Shown here: one piece after another, positions 1-8,219 of the stretch
How positions within the stretch are numbered: position 1 is the stretch's first letter
Layout: each line of letters begins with the position of its first letter
Origin: an uncultured Clostridia bacterium
Lineage (GTDB): Bacteria > Bacillota > Clostridia > TANB77 > CAG-508
Direction: 5' to 3'
Assembly: GCA_947630445.1 (NCBI GenBank)
Contig: CANRHQ010000015.1
Location: 1 to 32,627, forward strand
DNA: 32,627 bases
Made by a program: the position numbers and the translations under genes
Notes under the pieces: generated by a model
Database searches by the model: none
Seen by the model: the letters and a program-made list of their open reading frames with translations, nothing else
What the model was told of the DNA's origin: nothing

Positions 1-40
1 GTCTTTTTGTTACTTTGTTCAAAACTATAAGTTTTCCGTT

Positions 41-61
41 ACCACGGGTATAACCCGTGGT
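41..61. repeat. Short perfect hairpin, no T-run
   Basis: A perfect 9-bp inverted repeat (ACCACGGGT at 41-49, ACCCGTGGT at 53-61) with a 3-base loop. It is unusually G+C-rich for this DNA and has no U-tract on either strand, so it is not a standard terminator. It could be a transcript-end stabiliser of a gene lying left of the window, or a palindromic repeat. Bases 1-75 show no coding sequence. Confidence 0.5.
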
Positions 62-75
62 TTACCCTTAAAGTT

Positions 76-120
76 AAAAAATCGTGAATTAGAAATATTT
101 TTTCTAGTTCACGATTTTTT
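76..120 (-). terminator. Rho-independent terminator of the first pilin-like gene
   Basis: A 20-bp stem (76-95 with 101-120, one G-U pair) with a 5-base loop, bounded by six A on the left and six T on the right, so it can work in both directions. It lies directly after the stop codon of the minus-strand gene at 124-1890. Confidence 0.9.
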
Positions 121-123
121 AAA

Positions 124-1890
124 TTAATATGTTATTGTATAAGATTCTAATTGTCCTTCAGTCTTTTGACAGTTTAGTTTATATTCTTGACTAGTTATTG
201 TAGCTCCACTAGGTACAGTAGTTCCTTCTCCGCTTCCCGTAGAAGAATTCAGTAATTTAGGAGTTGGAAGAGGATACTCATTATCATACCAAACAACTCC
301 ACAACCAGGACGATAACAACTAAAATAGTCAGCCACACCATCATTGTCTAAATCTCTGCTACTGTGAGTACTATGGTTGCAATAATTAGTGACTGTATAA
401 GTATAATGATAATACTCAGTAGTATAACAACCTCCTCCATTTTTTGCATCTCCAGTATGTGTATGTTTATTTGCTACTACTTTTATTGCTTTTGATATTG
501 TTTCTCTTGGATTATTTGCCTCATCTATTGTTAGTACATGTAAATAATATATTGTTGTTTCTTCTGATGGTATTGATAATGTCAATTGTTCTCCATTACT
601 TGAAAATGTTCCCGTATAACTTTCTTCTTCTGTTCCTAACTCTGCAGAATTTGTATTTAATTCATATTTCATTGTTTTTACACTGCTTTCTCTGTCTGTA
701 TGCGTTACTGTTGCTTTTACTGTTGCTGTCTCTACTTTTCCTGCTCCTGATAGTTCTATACTTGCTTCTGGTAATCCTCTGTCTATATTTGTTATATCTG
801 TTTCTGCTGTTCCTCCCCATTGTCCTTCACCATCTACCAATCTTGCATACATCCTTCCATTATTTGTATATGTTCTACTTTTTACTTGCTCCCAAAGTTT
901 ATTATCTATACTTGTTTCTAACGTGTATCCTTTTTCTGTTGTCTCTGCTGTTACTGTTACTTTATCATTTGTCCAGCCTTCTACATTACGTTTAAATGTT
1001 ATATTTCCTCCTTCTTCTGAATTTAAGTTTGGTACTCTCGCTGTTTCTACTTTATTTACTTCATTTACATTTCCTGCTTCATCTTTTACCCATATATAAT
1101 ATTCTGTTCCTTGTTTTTTACTTCCTACTGTTACTTCTAATTCTTTCGTGTTTTCTTCCTCTATATAACTTCCTGGTTCTACTTGTTCCTCTGTTATTTC
1201 ATATCCTATTATTCCTGATTCATTATCTGTTGCTTTTATTTTTATTGTACTCGATGTCGCTGTTGTTTCTGGTGATATTTGTGGCTTTTCTTTATCTATG
1301 TTTTTTACTCCTCCTGTTATATATGCTGTTGCTTGTCCTTCTCCATTTATTATTCTTGCATACATTGACCCATTTTCTTCAAATTCTCTACTTGCTTTAT
1401 TTTCCCAGTCTTTCCCATTTAAACTTGTTTGTACTGTAAATCCCGTTAAACTTGTACTTGCTGTTGCTATGACATTTTGATTTGTCCAAGATTCTTTTGA
1501 ATATTCTATTTTTAATTTTGCCTGTTCTATTCCTGGCATATCTTTATATACATAGTGTTCTTCTTTATATTTACTGTCTTTCACTACTATTGTATATTTA
1601 CTGTCATCTTCTTCTAATTTGTATTTTCCATCTCCTATGTTAACATCTAATTCTCTTTCTAAATCTTCTCTCGTCATTTCTCCATAGTTTCCTTTTGATT
1701 TTGCACTTACTATTGCCATTTGAATCAAATCTTCTTCTCCACTATATTCTGTTTGTCTTTTTGCTTCTTTTGCTTGATCTATTATCCCACTATCTCCCAT
1801 TAGCATTGTTATACTTACACCTGCTAATATCATTAATACTACAATTGTTACTACAAGTGCTATTAAAGTTATTCCTTCGTTTCTTTTCAT
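124..1890 (-). CDS. Pilin-like surface protein with two Ig-like repeats and a Cys/His-rich C-terminus
   Basis: A 588-residue protein with a short basic leader, a Gly, then a hydrophobic helix beginning ITLIALVVTIVVL. This is the prepilin N-terminal methylation-type segment, although the Glu normally at mature position 5 is replaced by Ala. The body holds two related repeats of about 75 residues (roughly 130-205 and 300-375), each with a W-TN motif near its start, MYAR(I/L) and (I/V)(N/D)GEGQ, followed by NID and Pro. They look like bacterial Ig-like or fibronectin-like modules. The C-terminus has an HTHTG...GGGCY segment known from gut Clostridia surface proteins, then paired cysteines that could bind zinc or form disulfides. 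The start at 1890 has AGGAGG eight or so bases upstream. Exported, probably surface-exposed or part of a pseudopilus (inference). Its promoter appears to be in the OFF orientation of an invertible segment. Ligand unknown. Confidence 0.85.
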   Translation of the reverse strand: MKRNEGITLIALVVTIVVLMILAGVSITMLMGDSGIIDQAKEAKRQTEYSGEEDLIQMAIVSAKSKGNYGEMTREDLERELDVNIGDGKYKLEEDDSKYTIVVKDSKYKEEHYVYKDMPGIEQAKLKIEYSKESWTNQNVIATASTSLTGFTVQTSLNGKDWENKASREFEENGSMYARIINGEGQATAYITGGVKNIDKEKPQISPETTATSSTIKIKATDNESGIIGYEITEEQVEPGSYIEEENTKELEVTVGSKKQGTEYYIWVKDEAGNVNEVNKVETARVPNLNSEEGGNITFKRNVEGWTNDKVTVTAETTEKGYTLETSIDNKLWEQVKSRTYTNNGRMYARLVDGEGQWGGTAETDITNIDRGLPEASIELSGAGKVETATVKATVTHTDRESSVKTMKYELNTNSAELGTEEESYTGTFSSNGEQLTLSIPSEETTIYYLHVLTIDEANNPRETISKAIKVVANKHTHTGDAKNGGGCYTTEYYHYTYTVTNYCNHSTHSSRDLDNDGVADYFSCYRPGCGVVWYDNEYPLPTPKLLNSSTGSGEGTTVPSGATITSQEYKLNCQKTEGQLESYTITY

Positions 1891-1911
1891 TTTTTATTCC
1901 TCCTTTGTTTT

Positions 1912-2090
1912 ATCATAATTTAATTAACTTAAAGATTTAAAAAAAACTAGAAGTTCTTTATTTGCAGCACTTTTCGTTTTTATATTTTTAAAAAATATTG
2001 AAATTTTTCCTTAATAAATTTTCTTGCAAATGATATTATATTATAGTATAATTAATATAAAGATATTCTTTAAGTTAATTACTTAAGGAT
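1912..2090. promoter_or_regulatory. Candidate invertible promoter segment, OFF orientation (locus 1)
   Basis: The ends are inverted repeats: 1912-1935 and 2067-2090 pair at 20 of 24 positions, with a perfect 15-bp core (1921-1935 with 2067-2081). Between them lies one strong promoter that points away from the adjacent pilin-like gene. The same arrangement, with the same core CTTTAAGT and the same promoter-to-core distance, occurs upstream of the genes at 25268 and 27044. Inversion between the arms would turn the promoter toward the gene at 124-1890. No recombinase gene is in the window. The inverted repeat and promoter are seen; the switching is inferred. Confidence 0.7.
2024..2052 (+). promoter_or_regulatory. 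Sigma-A promoter inside invertible segment 1, facing away from the pilin gene
   Basis: TTGCAA at 2024-2029, a 17-base spacer, TATAAT at 2047-2052. The repeat core CTTTAAGT starts 15 bases downstream. As oriented here it could only make a short plus-strand RNA, because the repeat itself (about 2064-2097) can fold into a hairpin followed by seven T. Confidence 0.75.
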
Positions 2091-2097
2091 ATTTTTT

Positions 2098-2136
2098 TAT
2101 AAAAAAATAGAGACTACATTTTATTGTAATCCCTAT
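2098..2136 (-). terminator. Terminator of nrdD
   Basis: A 12-bp stem with two G-U pairs (2107-2118 with 2125-2136), followed on the minus strand by a U-rich run. It lies just past the nrdD stop codon. Confidence 0.75.
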
Positions 2137-2150
2137 ATTCAATCTATTTT

Positions 2151-4277
2151 TTATAAATGTAATACTCTTGATTTTATTTCTTTAGTTTTTCCAACATTCC
2201 AAAAATTCTCTCCTAAATATCCACATGTACGACGAACAACATTCATTTTAGAATGATCTTTATTTCCACATTGAGGACATTCCCATTCATTTTTTTCATT
2301 TATTATCATTTCTCCATCAAATCCACAAATATGGCAATAATCTGACTTTGTATTAAATTCAGCATATTGAATATTATCATATATAAATTTTACTACTTCT
2401 TCAAGTGCAGTTAGATTATTTCTCATATTTGGAACTTCTATATAAGAAATTGCTCCTCCTCCTGATAATGCTTGGAATTCGCTTTCGAATTTTAATTTAT
2501 GAAATGCATCTATTTTTTCTCTAACATCGACATGATATGAATTAGTATAATATCCTTTGTCTGTAATATCTTCAATATCTCCAAATTTTTCTTTATCAAT
2601 ACGAGCAAATCTATAACATAGTGATTCTGCTGGAGTTCCATATAGAGAAAATCCTATATTAGTTTCTTTTCTCCACATTTCAGTTCTAGCTTTTAAATAT
2701 TTCATTAATTTAATTGCAAAATCATGTCCTTCAGGCGTGGTATGTGATACTCCTTTAACTAATTTGGTTGTTTCGTATATTCCAATATAACCTAAAGATA
2801 TTGTTGAATATCCTCCTTTTAAATACTTATCAATTTTTTCACCTTTTTTTAATCTTGCTATTGCTCCATTTTGCCAATGTATTGGAGATATATCTGATTT
2901 TGTTCCTAATAACGCATAATGTCTACACATTAATGCTTCTTTACATAGTTCTAATCTCTCATCTAATAACTTCCAAAATTTTTCTTCATTTCCTCTTGTT
3001 AAAATTCCTATCTGTGGTAAATTTATACTTACTACTCCTTGATTAAATCTTCCTTCAAATTTGTAATTTCCATTTTCATCTTTCCAAGGAATTAAGAAAC
3101 TTCTACATCCCATTGGGCTAAAAATATTTCCCTCATAATTTTCTTTCATCTTTTTAGCTGATATATAGTCTGGATACATTCTTTTTGCAGAACATTTAAC
3201 AGCTAATCTAGTTAAATAATCATATTTTCCACCTTTTAAGCAATTATTTTCATCTAATACATATACTAACTTTGGAAATGCAGGTGTTACATAAACTCCA
3301 ACTTCATTTTTTATTCCTTGTATTCTTTGCTTTAGTATTTCTTCTATTATCATAGCATTTTCTTCTATGTACTCATCATCTGGTTCTAAATGTAAAAACA
3401 ATGTTACAAAAGGTGCTTGTCCGTTTGTTGTCATTAATGTATTTATCTGATATTGCATTGTTTGAACACCTGCTGAAAGTTCCTCTTGTACTCTATCTTT
3501 TACCATATCTTCTATTATGTCCTTTGATAGTTTTCCGCCATATTTTTCTGTTAACTTTTTCTTGAATTTATCATGACTTCTTCTTAAATATTTTCCTAAA
3601 TGTTTTAAATCTACTGATTGTCCACCATATTGATTACTAGCTACAGCTGCTATTATCTGAGTTACAATAGTACATGCTACTTGAAAACTTTTTGGACTTT
3701 CTATCATTTTTCCATTCATAGCAGTTCCATTATCTAACATATCCCCTATATTTACTAAACAACAATTAAATATTGGTTGAACAAAATAATCTGCATCATG
3801 GAAATGAAATATTCCTTCTTCATGTGCTTTTGATATTTTTTCTGGTAATAATATTCTTTTAGTTAAATCTCTTGATACTTCTCCTGCAATATAATCTCTT
3901 TGTGTTGATGCTAATAATGTATTTTTATTTGAATTTTCTTCTGATAATTCTTTATTTTCATTTCTTATTAATTTTAAAATTGATTCATCTGTTGTATTTG
4001 ATTTTCTTACTAATGCTCTTGTATATCTATATACTATATATTTTTTTGCTAATTCAAATTTATCAAATTCCATTAGTTTTTCTTCTATAATATCTTGTAT
4101 ATCTTCTACTAATATTCTTTTTTTATCTAAATCAGTAATATATGATATTATTTCCTCAATTTCTTCTTTAGTTGCTTTTTGTTTTCCTCTAACTTCTTTA
4201 TTTGCTTTTTCTATTGCTATTTCAATCTTTGCTCTATCAAAGTCAATTGTTCTTCCGTCTCTTTTTATTACCTTCAT
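2151..4277 (-). CDS. nrdD: Anaerobic (class III) ribonucleoside-triphosphate reductase, large subunit
   Basis: Makes deoxyribonucleoside triphosphates from NTPs without oxygen, using a glycyl radical. At 708 residues it has the family's usual length. An ATP-cone allosteric domain fills about residues 1-90 (it begins MKVIKRDGRTIDFDRAKIE), followed by the ten-stranded barrel. Near the C-terminus are a CxxC...CxxC zinc site (CHICG, CPQCG) and the glycyl-radical loop RTCGYLG with Gly686 as the expected radical residue. The start has GGAGG upstream. The activase gene nrdG, usually adjacent, is not in this window. The promoter region carries a palindrome in class II activator position, so control by the divergent Crp/Fnr-type regulator is likely (inference). 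Confidence 0.97.
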   Translation of the reverse strand: MKVIKRDGRTIDFDRAKIEIAIEKANKEVRGKQKATKEEIEEIISYITDLDKKRILVEDIQDIIEEKLMEFDKFELAKKYIVYRYTRALVRKSNTTDESILKLIRNENKELSEENSNKNTLLASTQRDYIAGEVSRDLTKRILLPEKISKAHEEGIFHFHDADYFVQPIFNCCLVNIGDMLDNGTAMNGKMIESPKSFQVACTIVTQIIAAVASNQYGGQSVDLKHLGKYLRRSHDKFKKKLTEKYGGKLSKDIIEDMVKDRVQEELSAGVQTMQYQINTLMTTNGQAPFVTLFLHLEPDDEYIEENAMIIEEILKQRIQGIKNEVGVYVTPAFPKLVYVLDENNCLKGGKYDYLTRLAVKCSAKRMYPDYISAKKMKENYEGNIFSPMGCRSFLIPWKDENGNYKFEGRFNQGVVSINLPQIGILTRGNEEKFWKLLDERLELCKEALMCRHYALLGTKSDISPIHWQNGAIARLKKGEKIDKYLKGGYSTISLGYIGIYETTKLVKGVSHTTPEGHDFAIKLMKYLKARTEMWRKETNIGFSLYGTPAESLCYRFARIDKEKFGDIEDITDKGYYTNSYHVDVREKIDAFHKLKFESEFQALSGGGAISYIEVPNMRNNLTALEEVVKFIYDNIQYAEFNTKSDYCHICGFDGEMIINEKNEWECPQCGNKDHSKMNVVRRTCGYLGENFWNVGKTKEIKSRVLHL

Positions 4278-4309
4278 TTTTTCATTTCCTCCTTCGATTT
4301 TCTAGTGAT

Positions 4310-4397
4310 ATTATATATTTAATTTTTCAAAAAACTGTTGCAATTGCAACAAAAATGAAATATAATTTATTTGAATTTTCATAATTTTTAGTATAAT
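4310..4397. promoter_or_regulatory. Divergent nrdD / crp-type promoters with shared 14-bp palindromic operator
   Basis: The palindrome GTTGCAATTGCAAC is at 4337-4350. On the minus strand the nrdD -10 is TATAAT (4310-4315) with no good -35, and the palindrome centre falls about 40-41 bases before the expected start point, the class II activator position. On the plus strand a -10 TATAAT (4392-4397) with a weak -35 (TTTGAA, 4370-4375) serves the regulator gene, and the same palindrome is centred near -60, a class I position. The layout fits one Crp/Fnr dimer site serving both genes. Confidence 0.6.
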
Positions 4398-4458
4398 TAT
4401 TATGTCGAATTTTCAAACTTTTGGTACACTAGATTTTTATATTTTTAGGTGATATTTT

Positions 4459-5088
4459 ATGGATACTAATTTTGATAAAAAAATTTTTATAGAAAATTTT
4501 AAACATGGTTGTAACAAAATTCAATTAAAAAAATTTTCAAAAGGAGAAACTATTACAACATATATTCAAAAACGAAATCAGATATGTATTGTTTTGTCTG
4601 GAGAAGTTGATTTAATTAGATATGACTTAAATGGAAATAAAACTATAATTAGCCATTTTATTTGTGATGATATATTTGGAGAAGTTTTTTATCCAGTTAA
4701 TACTAATAATGAACTTTTTGCAGTTGCTTGTAAAAGTTCTGAAATTTTATTTTTCACATATGATACACTTTTTACTAAATGTAGGCGCAATTGTGATTTT
4801 CATAAAACTCTTACTAGTAGTTTATCAGAACTATTTTTAGAACAGATTATTTCATTAAATTCACGAATTGAATTATTAACAAAACGAAGTATTAGGTCAA
4901 AAATCCTTGCCTACTTTGATTTACAAACAAGAGGTTCTATTAATAGAAATTTTTTTATGCCATTTTCATATACTGATTTAGCTGATTTTTTAAGTATTGA
5001 TAGAAGTGCAATGATGAGAGAAATTAAACTTTTAATTGATGATGGTTTTATAAAAAAAAGTGGTGGTAAAATAACTTTATTATATTAA
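4459..5088 (+). CDS. Crp/Fnr-family transcription regulator
   Basis: A 209-residue protein with an N-terminal cyclic-nucleotide-binding-type beta barrel (about residues 20-115, including IVLSGEVDLIRYD and a DDIFGE turn). A dimerisation helix follows, then a winged helix-turn-helix (about 150-205: YTDLADFLSIDRSAMMREIKLL). The four-cysteine cluster of Fnr is not evident, so it is more likely to sense a small ligand, haem or redox state than to bind an Fnr-type [4Fe-4S] cluster, but the effector cannot be read from the sequence. It is divergent from nrdD and shares an operator with it, which suggests control of anaerobic nucleotide reduction and autoregulation. A 12-bp hairpin overlaps its stop codon. 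Confidence 0.88.
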   Translation: MDTNFDKKIFIENFKHGCNKIQLKKFSKGETITTYIQKRNQICIVLSGEVDLIRYDLNGNKTIISHFICDDIFGEVFYPVNTNNELFAVACKSSEILFFTYDTLFTKCRRNCDFHKTLTSSLSELFLEQIISLNSRIELLTKRSIRSKILAYFDLQTRGSINRNFFMPFSYTDLADFLSIDRSAMMREIKLLIDDGFIKKSGGKITLLY

Positions 5089-5097
5089 TAAAGTTAT
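5071..5097 (+). repeat. Perfect 12-bp hairpin across the end of the regulator gene
   Basis: Stem 5071-5082 with 5086-5097, loop TAT. It includes the last codons and stop of the regulator. There is no following T-run, so it is a possible mRNA 3' stabiliser or weak attenuator before the DD-carboxypeptidase gene rather than a clear terminator. Confidence 0.5.
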
Positions 5098-5147
5098 AAT
5101 TCCAATTTATTTGCATATACTTATAAAAAAACTTTGGAGGAAATTAT

Positions 5148-6380
5148 ATGCAAAAATCAAAAATAATTTCATTAATTTTATTATTAATAATATGTAGTTT
5201 TAATACTTGTTATGCTTTTTCAGAAAGCTATACTTGGTCTGTTATAAATCCTTCTATAGAAACCTCTTCACCTCTTACTGAAAGTAAAGACATATTAGAT
5301 AATAATTTTCTTTCTCTTGAGGCTGGTTCTGCAATTTTAATTGAGCAAAACACTGGTAAAATGCTTTATGGATATAATATACATGAGAAATTACATCCTG
5401 CTAGTGTAACTAAAATTATGAGTTTGTTATTGATTATGGAAGCTCTTGATTCAGGAAAAATTACTCTTGATACTCAAATACCTTGTAGTGAAAATGCTGC
5501 AAGTATGGGAGGTTCTCAAATTTGGCTAGATCCAAGAGAAACTTTAAGTGTTAATGATATGTTAAAAGCTATTTCTGTAGTTTCTGCAAATGATTGTGTG
5601 GTTGCCTTGGCAGAATATCTTGGAGGCACTGAAGAAGGTTTTGTTCAAATGATGAATAATAGAGCAAAAGAACTTGGTATGAATGATACTACTTTTAAAA
5701 ATTGCCATGGTCTTGATGAAGATGGTCATTTAACTTCTGCTTATGATATTGCTTTAATGTCTCGTGAATTATTAGTTAATCACCCATCAATTACAAATTA
5801 CTCTACTATATGGATGGATACTCTTAGGGATGGAAAATCAGCATTATCTAACACTAATAAATTAGTACGTAATTATTCTGGCTGTACTGGATTAAAAACA
5901 GGCTCAACTTCACTTGCACTATATAATTTATCCGCTTCTGCTACAAGAGATGATTTATCTTTGATTGCAGTTATAATGAAAGCTCCATCTTCTGCAATTC
6001 GTTTTCAGAATGCATCTTCTTTACTAGATTATGGTTTTACTAATTTTTCTTATAAATCTTTTGGTAACAAAAATGATATAGTAAAATCAGTTAATGTTTC
6101 TAAAGGTCTTGAAACAAGTGTTAATGCAGTTTATGAATCTTCTCCATCATTTCTTATTCAAAAAGGTAAAGAATCTAATATTACTTATGAAATAAATTTA
6201 AAAGAATCTATTCAGGCTCCTGTATCTCAAGGTCAATTTCTTGGAACAGTTAATTACTATTTAGATGGATCTAATATTGAAACAGTTAATTTAATTGCAG
6301 AAAATTCTATTTCAAAAATGAATTTATTTAATATGTCTATACATCTATTTAATAAGTGGTTTACACTTTTAAGAATATAA
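5148..6380 (+). CDS. D-alanyl-D-alanine carboxypeptidase (penicillin-binding protein, peptidase S11)
   Basis: Trims the terminal D-Ala from peptidoglycan stem peptides outside the membrane and so limits cross-linking. At 410 residues it matches the DacF/PBP5 type. A signal peptide covers about residues 1-23. The serine active-site motifs are in order: SVTK at 86-89 (nucleophile Ser86), SAN at 146-148 and KTG at 250-252. The C-terminal beta domain is followed by a last stretch with alternating hydrophobic residues that may be an amphipathic membrane anchor. RBS GGAGG lies upstream. In spore formers members of this group act in vegetative wall or spore cortex modification; which applies here is open. 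Confidence 0.95.
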   Translation: MQKSKIISLILLLIICSFNTCYAFSESYTWSVINPSIETSSPLTESKDILDNNFLSLEAGSAILIEQNTGKMLYGYNIHEKLHPASVTKIMSLLLIMEALDSGKITLDTQIPCSENAASMGGSQIWLDPRETLSVNDMLKAISVVSANDCVVALAEYLGGTEEGFVQMMNNRAKELGMNDTTFKNCHGLDEDGHLTSAYDIALMSRELLVNHPSITNYSTIWMDTLRDGKSALSNTNKLVRNYSGCTGLKTGSTSLALYNLSASATRDDLSLIAVIMKAPSSAIRFQNASSLLDYGFTNFSYKSFGNKNDIVKSVNVSKGLETSVNAVYESSPSFLIQKGKESNITYEINLKESIQAPVSQGQFLGTVNYYLDGSNIETVNLIAENSISKMNLFNMSIHLFNKWFTLLRI

Positions 6381-6392
6381 ATGTACGTAAAA

Positions 6393-6417
6393 AGGCTCTA
6401 AATTTTTAGAGTCTTTT
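6393..6417. terminator. Bidirectional terminator between convergent genes
   Basis: A stem of GCTCTAAA with TTTAGAGTC flanked by AAAA and TTTTT, between the stop of the DD-carboxypeptidase gene and the stop of the convergent VanW-domain gene. Confidence 0.8.
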
Positions 6418-7034
6418 TATATTATTTCTATTATTGTTGCTCTAATATTTTCAGCTGTATTTTCCATAAGAATTTTTATTGTATTTGACCTATTATTTTT
6501 AAATTTAAAATCATAACTTCCATATGCTACAGCTGCATCTTTTCCTTTTTCTATATAAGGAACATAACTGCTATGTTGATGTCTTTCTACTATTTCCAAT
6601 CCATTAACTGCTTGAACTGCATTATATAGTGTAGTACTAACTTGACAATTTCCTCCACCTAATCCTTGTGTTTTTTTACCATCAACAAATATATCTGCTT
6701 TTTCATATCCTTTATCTGTTGATGCTTTTCCAACTGTATTACAAAATGAAAATGTTTCTCCTGGTTTTACTTCTGTAGAGTTAAGAGCTTTACAAGTTAT
6801 ACTAATATTGTTTTGTCTTTCTTCATCTTTACTATATATTTTCGTTTGAAAAGCTGATATTTCTGTTTCTTTTCTTGTAGTTTTTTCTTCTTTTGTTTTT
6901 ATATTTGTTGAACTTCTTTCTGCTGTATAATTACTTCCCGTGTTTTTATCATTATTTGAATAATATAGCCATAATAATGCACTTACACTTAAAATTACAA
7001 CAATTATTATAATAAAAATTTTCTTCATATACAT
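6417..7034 (-). CDS. Membrane-anchored VanW-domain protein
   Basis: A 205-residue protein with one N-terminal membrane helix (about residues 5-25), a charged linker rich in Thr, Lys and Glu (about 28-65), then a VanW domain to the end. The family signatures are plain: PGETFSFCNTVGKAS, GLGGGNCQVSTTLYNAV and an HSSYVPYIEKGKDAAV segment. VanW was named from a vancomycin-resistance cluster, but its biochemical function is unknown; extracellular wall association is inferred. The start at 7034 is chosen, and a second Met two codons later is equally compatible with the GAGGG ribosome site. Its convergence on a DD-carboxypeptidase gene is a loose link to wall metabolism. Confidence 0.88.
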   Translation of the reverse strand: MYMKKIFIIIIVVILSVSALLWLYYSNNDKNTGSNYTAERSSTNIKTKEEKTTRKETEISAFQTKIYSKDEERQNNISITCKALNSTEVKPGETFSFCNTVGKASTDKGYEKADIFVDGKKTQGLGGGNCQVSTTLYNAVQAVNGLEIVERHQHSSYVPYIEKGKDAAVAYGSYDFKFKNNRSNTIKILMENTAENIRATIIEII

Positions 7035-7086
7035 ATCCCTCTTCCTTTATTTTTATATTTATTTTTACCCAAAATATTAAATAATA

Positions 7087-7115
7087 TTGACAAAATGCAA
7101 AAATATAGGTATAAT
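7087..7115 (+). promoter_or_regulatory. Consensus sigma-A promoter for small ORF and rpmE
   Basis: TTGACA (7087-7092), 17-base spacer, TATAAT (7110-7115): a full consensus promoter. There is no terminator between the small ORF and rpmE, so it probably serves both. Confidence 0.9.
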
Positions 7116-7147
7116 TAATTATGTATAAATTTTTTAAGGAGATTATT

Positions 7148-7318
7148 ATGTTAGCTAAAATATGGAAAAAAATAGGTTTATTTATTTTAATAGTTGCTTG
7201 TATATTTAACATTATGAGTAAATTTGTTAATAAATTATCTTTAAAAGAAGAATTAGAATCATCAGCAACATATATCAATCAACAAAATCAAGAGGAAAAT
7301 AAAAATTTAGACAAATAG
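7148..7318 (+). CDS. Small single-pass membrane protein, unknown
   Basis: About 56 residues when started at the ATG at 7148, which follows AAGGAG; an ATG at 7121 is in frame but lies at the expected transcription start. It has one hydrophobic helix (about residues 7-27), then a short polar, Gln/Glu/Asn-rich tail. The shape resembles the start of a DivIC/FtsB/FtsL-type division protein, but it is too short and I see no family motif. It lies 75 bases before rpmE under a strong promoter. Function not recognised. Confidence 0.6.
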   Translation: MLAKIWKKIGLFILIVACIFNIMSKFVNKLSLKEELESSATYINQQNQEENKNLDK

Positions 7319-7393
7319 CTTGAAAAAGTTTAAGAAATATGATAATATATTATATGGCAAAATTACTATTATAAGAAAGAGGTGAACTTGCAG

Positions 7394-7594
7394 ATGAAAG
7401 AAGGATTACATCCAACATATAATCAAACAACTATTACATGTGCTTGTGGTAATGTTTTAGAAGTTGGTTCAACAAAAAAAGATTTAAAGGTAGATGTTTG
7501 CTCAAAATGTCATCCATTTTGGACAGGTAATTTAAGACTTGATACAAAAGGTGGTAGAGCAGATAGATTTAAAAAGAAATATGGTATTGAATAA
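7394..7594 (+). CDS. rpmE: 50S ribosomal protein L31, zinc-binding form
   Basis: A 66-residue ribosomal protein starting MKEGLHPTY. Its four cysteines (16, 18, 36, 39) form the zinc site of the C+ form of L31, which can act as a zinc reserve. The ATG at 7394 is chosen over an upstream in-frame GTG because L31 begins MKxG/xIHP and the AGAGG ribosome site overlaps that GTG. A strong terminator follows. Confidence 0.97.
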   Translation: MKEGLHPTYNQTTITCACGNVLEVGSTKKDLKVDVCSKCHPFWTGNLRLDTKGGRADRFKKKYGIE

Positions 7595-7597
7595 AAG

Positions 7598-7630
7598 AAG
7601 GCTTTTTAATTATAAAAAAGCCTTTTTTTT
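7598..7630. terminator. Bidirectional terminator after rpmE
   Basis: AAGGCTTTTT paired with AAAAAAGCCTT and a run of eight T. It reaches the stop codon of the convergent gerW gene, so it probably ends both. Confidence 0.9.
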
Positions 7631-8219
7631 ATTCTCCAAATATTTCTCCATCTGATTCTAAACAATCAGTAATGTCTTGAAATTCTGATTCTTTTTCATT
7701 TTCTTTTATTTTATCTTCTTGTTCTTTTACTTGAGAACTCTTGGTTTTACATATATTATCTGTTCTATTTTTCATTTCTTGTATAATTTTTTTATTCCTA
7801 TCTTCTTTTTGCTGAATGTTTTTATTAAACATTTCATTAATTTTCTGTATCAAATCTGGAACATAATCTAAAAGTTTATCTACACAAGATTCATGATCTA
7901 CAGGAATCAATTTTACTGTATCATTTTGAACAACTAAAAAAGCTACTGGATTTATTGATACTCCTGCACCTGCACCTCCACCAAATGGTAATTTATACTC
8001 GATTTCTTCATCTTTATCTTTTTTATTATATTCTTTAATTGTTCCTGCATTAAACTCACTTCCACCTGCTGCAAATCCAAAGCATACTTTTGATATTGGA
8101 ATTATTGTTATGTTATTATTTGTTTCTATAGGTTCTCCTATAATTGTATTTACATCGACCATATCTTGAATACTATCCATTGCGGTCATCATAAGATTTT
8201 CAATTGGATGTTCACTCAT
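7629..8219 (-). CDS. gerW: GerW-family (YtfJ) sporulation protein
   Basis: A 196-residue protein needed in Bacillus for proper spore germination. The family core is clear: HPIENLMMTAMDSI at the start, GEPI, a TIIPISKVCFGFAAGGSEF strand-turn, a glycine loop PFGGGAGAGVSINPVAF, and DHESCVDKLLDYVPDLI. The final 65 residues are a charged Lys/Glu extension with no known domain. Its start overlaps the end of the DUF2953 gene by 8 bases, the conserved ytfI-ytfJ pairing, so the two are translationally coupled. Confidence 0.93.
   Translation of the reverse strand: MSEHPIENLMMTAMDSIQDMVDVNTIIGEPIETNNNITIIPISKVCFGFAAGGSEFNAGTIKEYNKKDKDEEIEYKLPFGGGAGAGVSINPVAFLVVQNDTVKLIPVDHESCVDKLLDYVPDLIQKINEMFNKNIQQKEDRNKKIIQEMKNRTDNICKTKSSQVKEQEDKIKENEKESEFQDITDCLESDGEIFGE

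Noticed and set aside
444..1439. Long plus-strand open frames rich in Leu and Tyr opposite the pilin-like gene
   Set aside because: They lie antisense to a clear coding frame, are low-complexity Leu/Phe/Tyr strings produced by AT-rich complement, and have no ribosome sites. The same applies to similar frames opposite nrdD, glgP, murB and others.
7319..7345. Read-through of the stop after the small membrane protein to extend a DivIC-like coiled coil
   Set aside because: Only four sense codons follow before another stop, so it is too little to call a broken gene.
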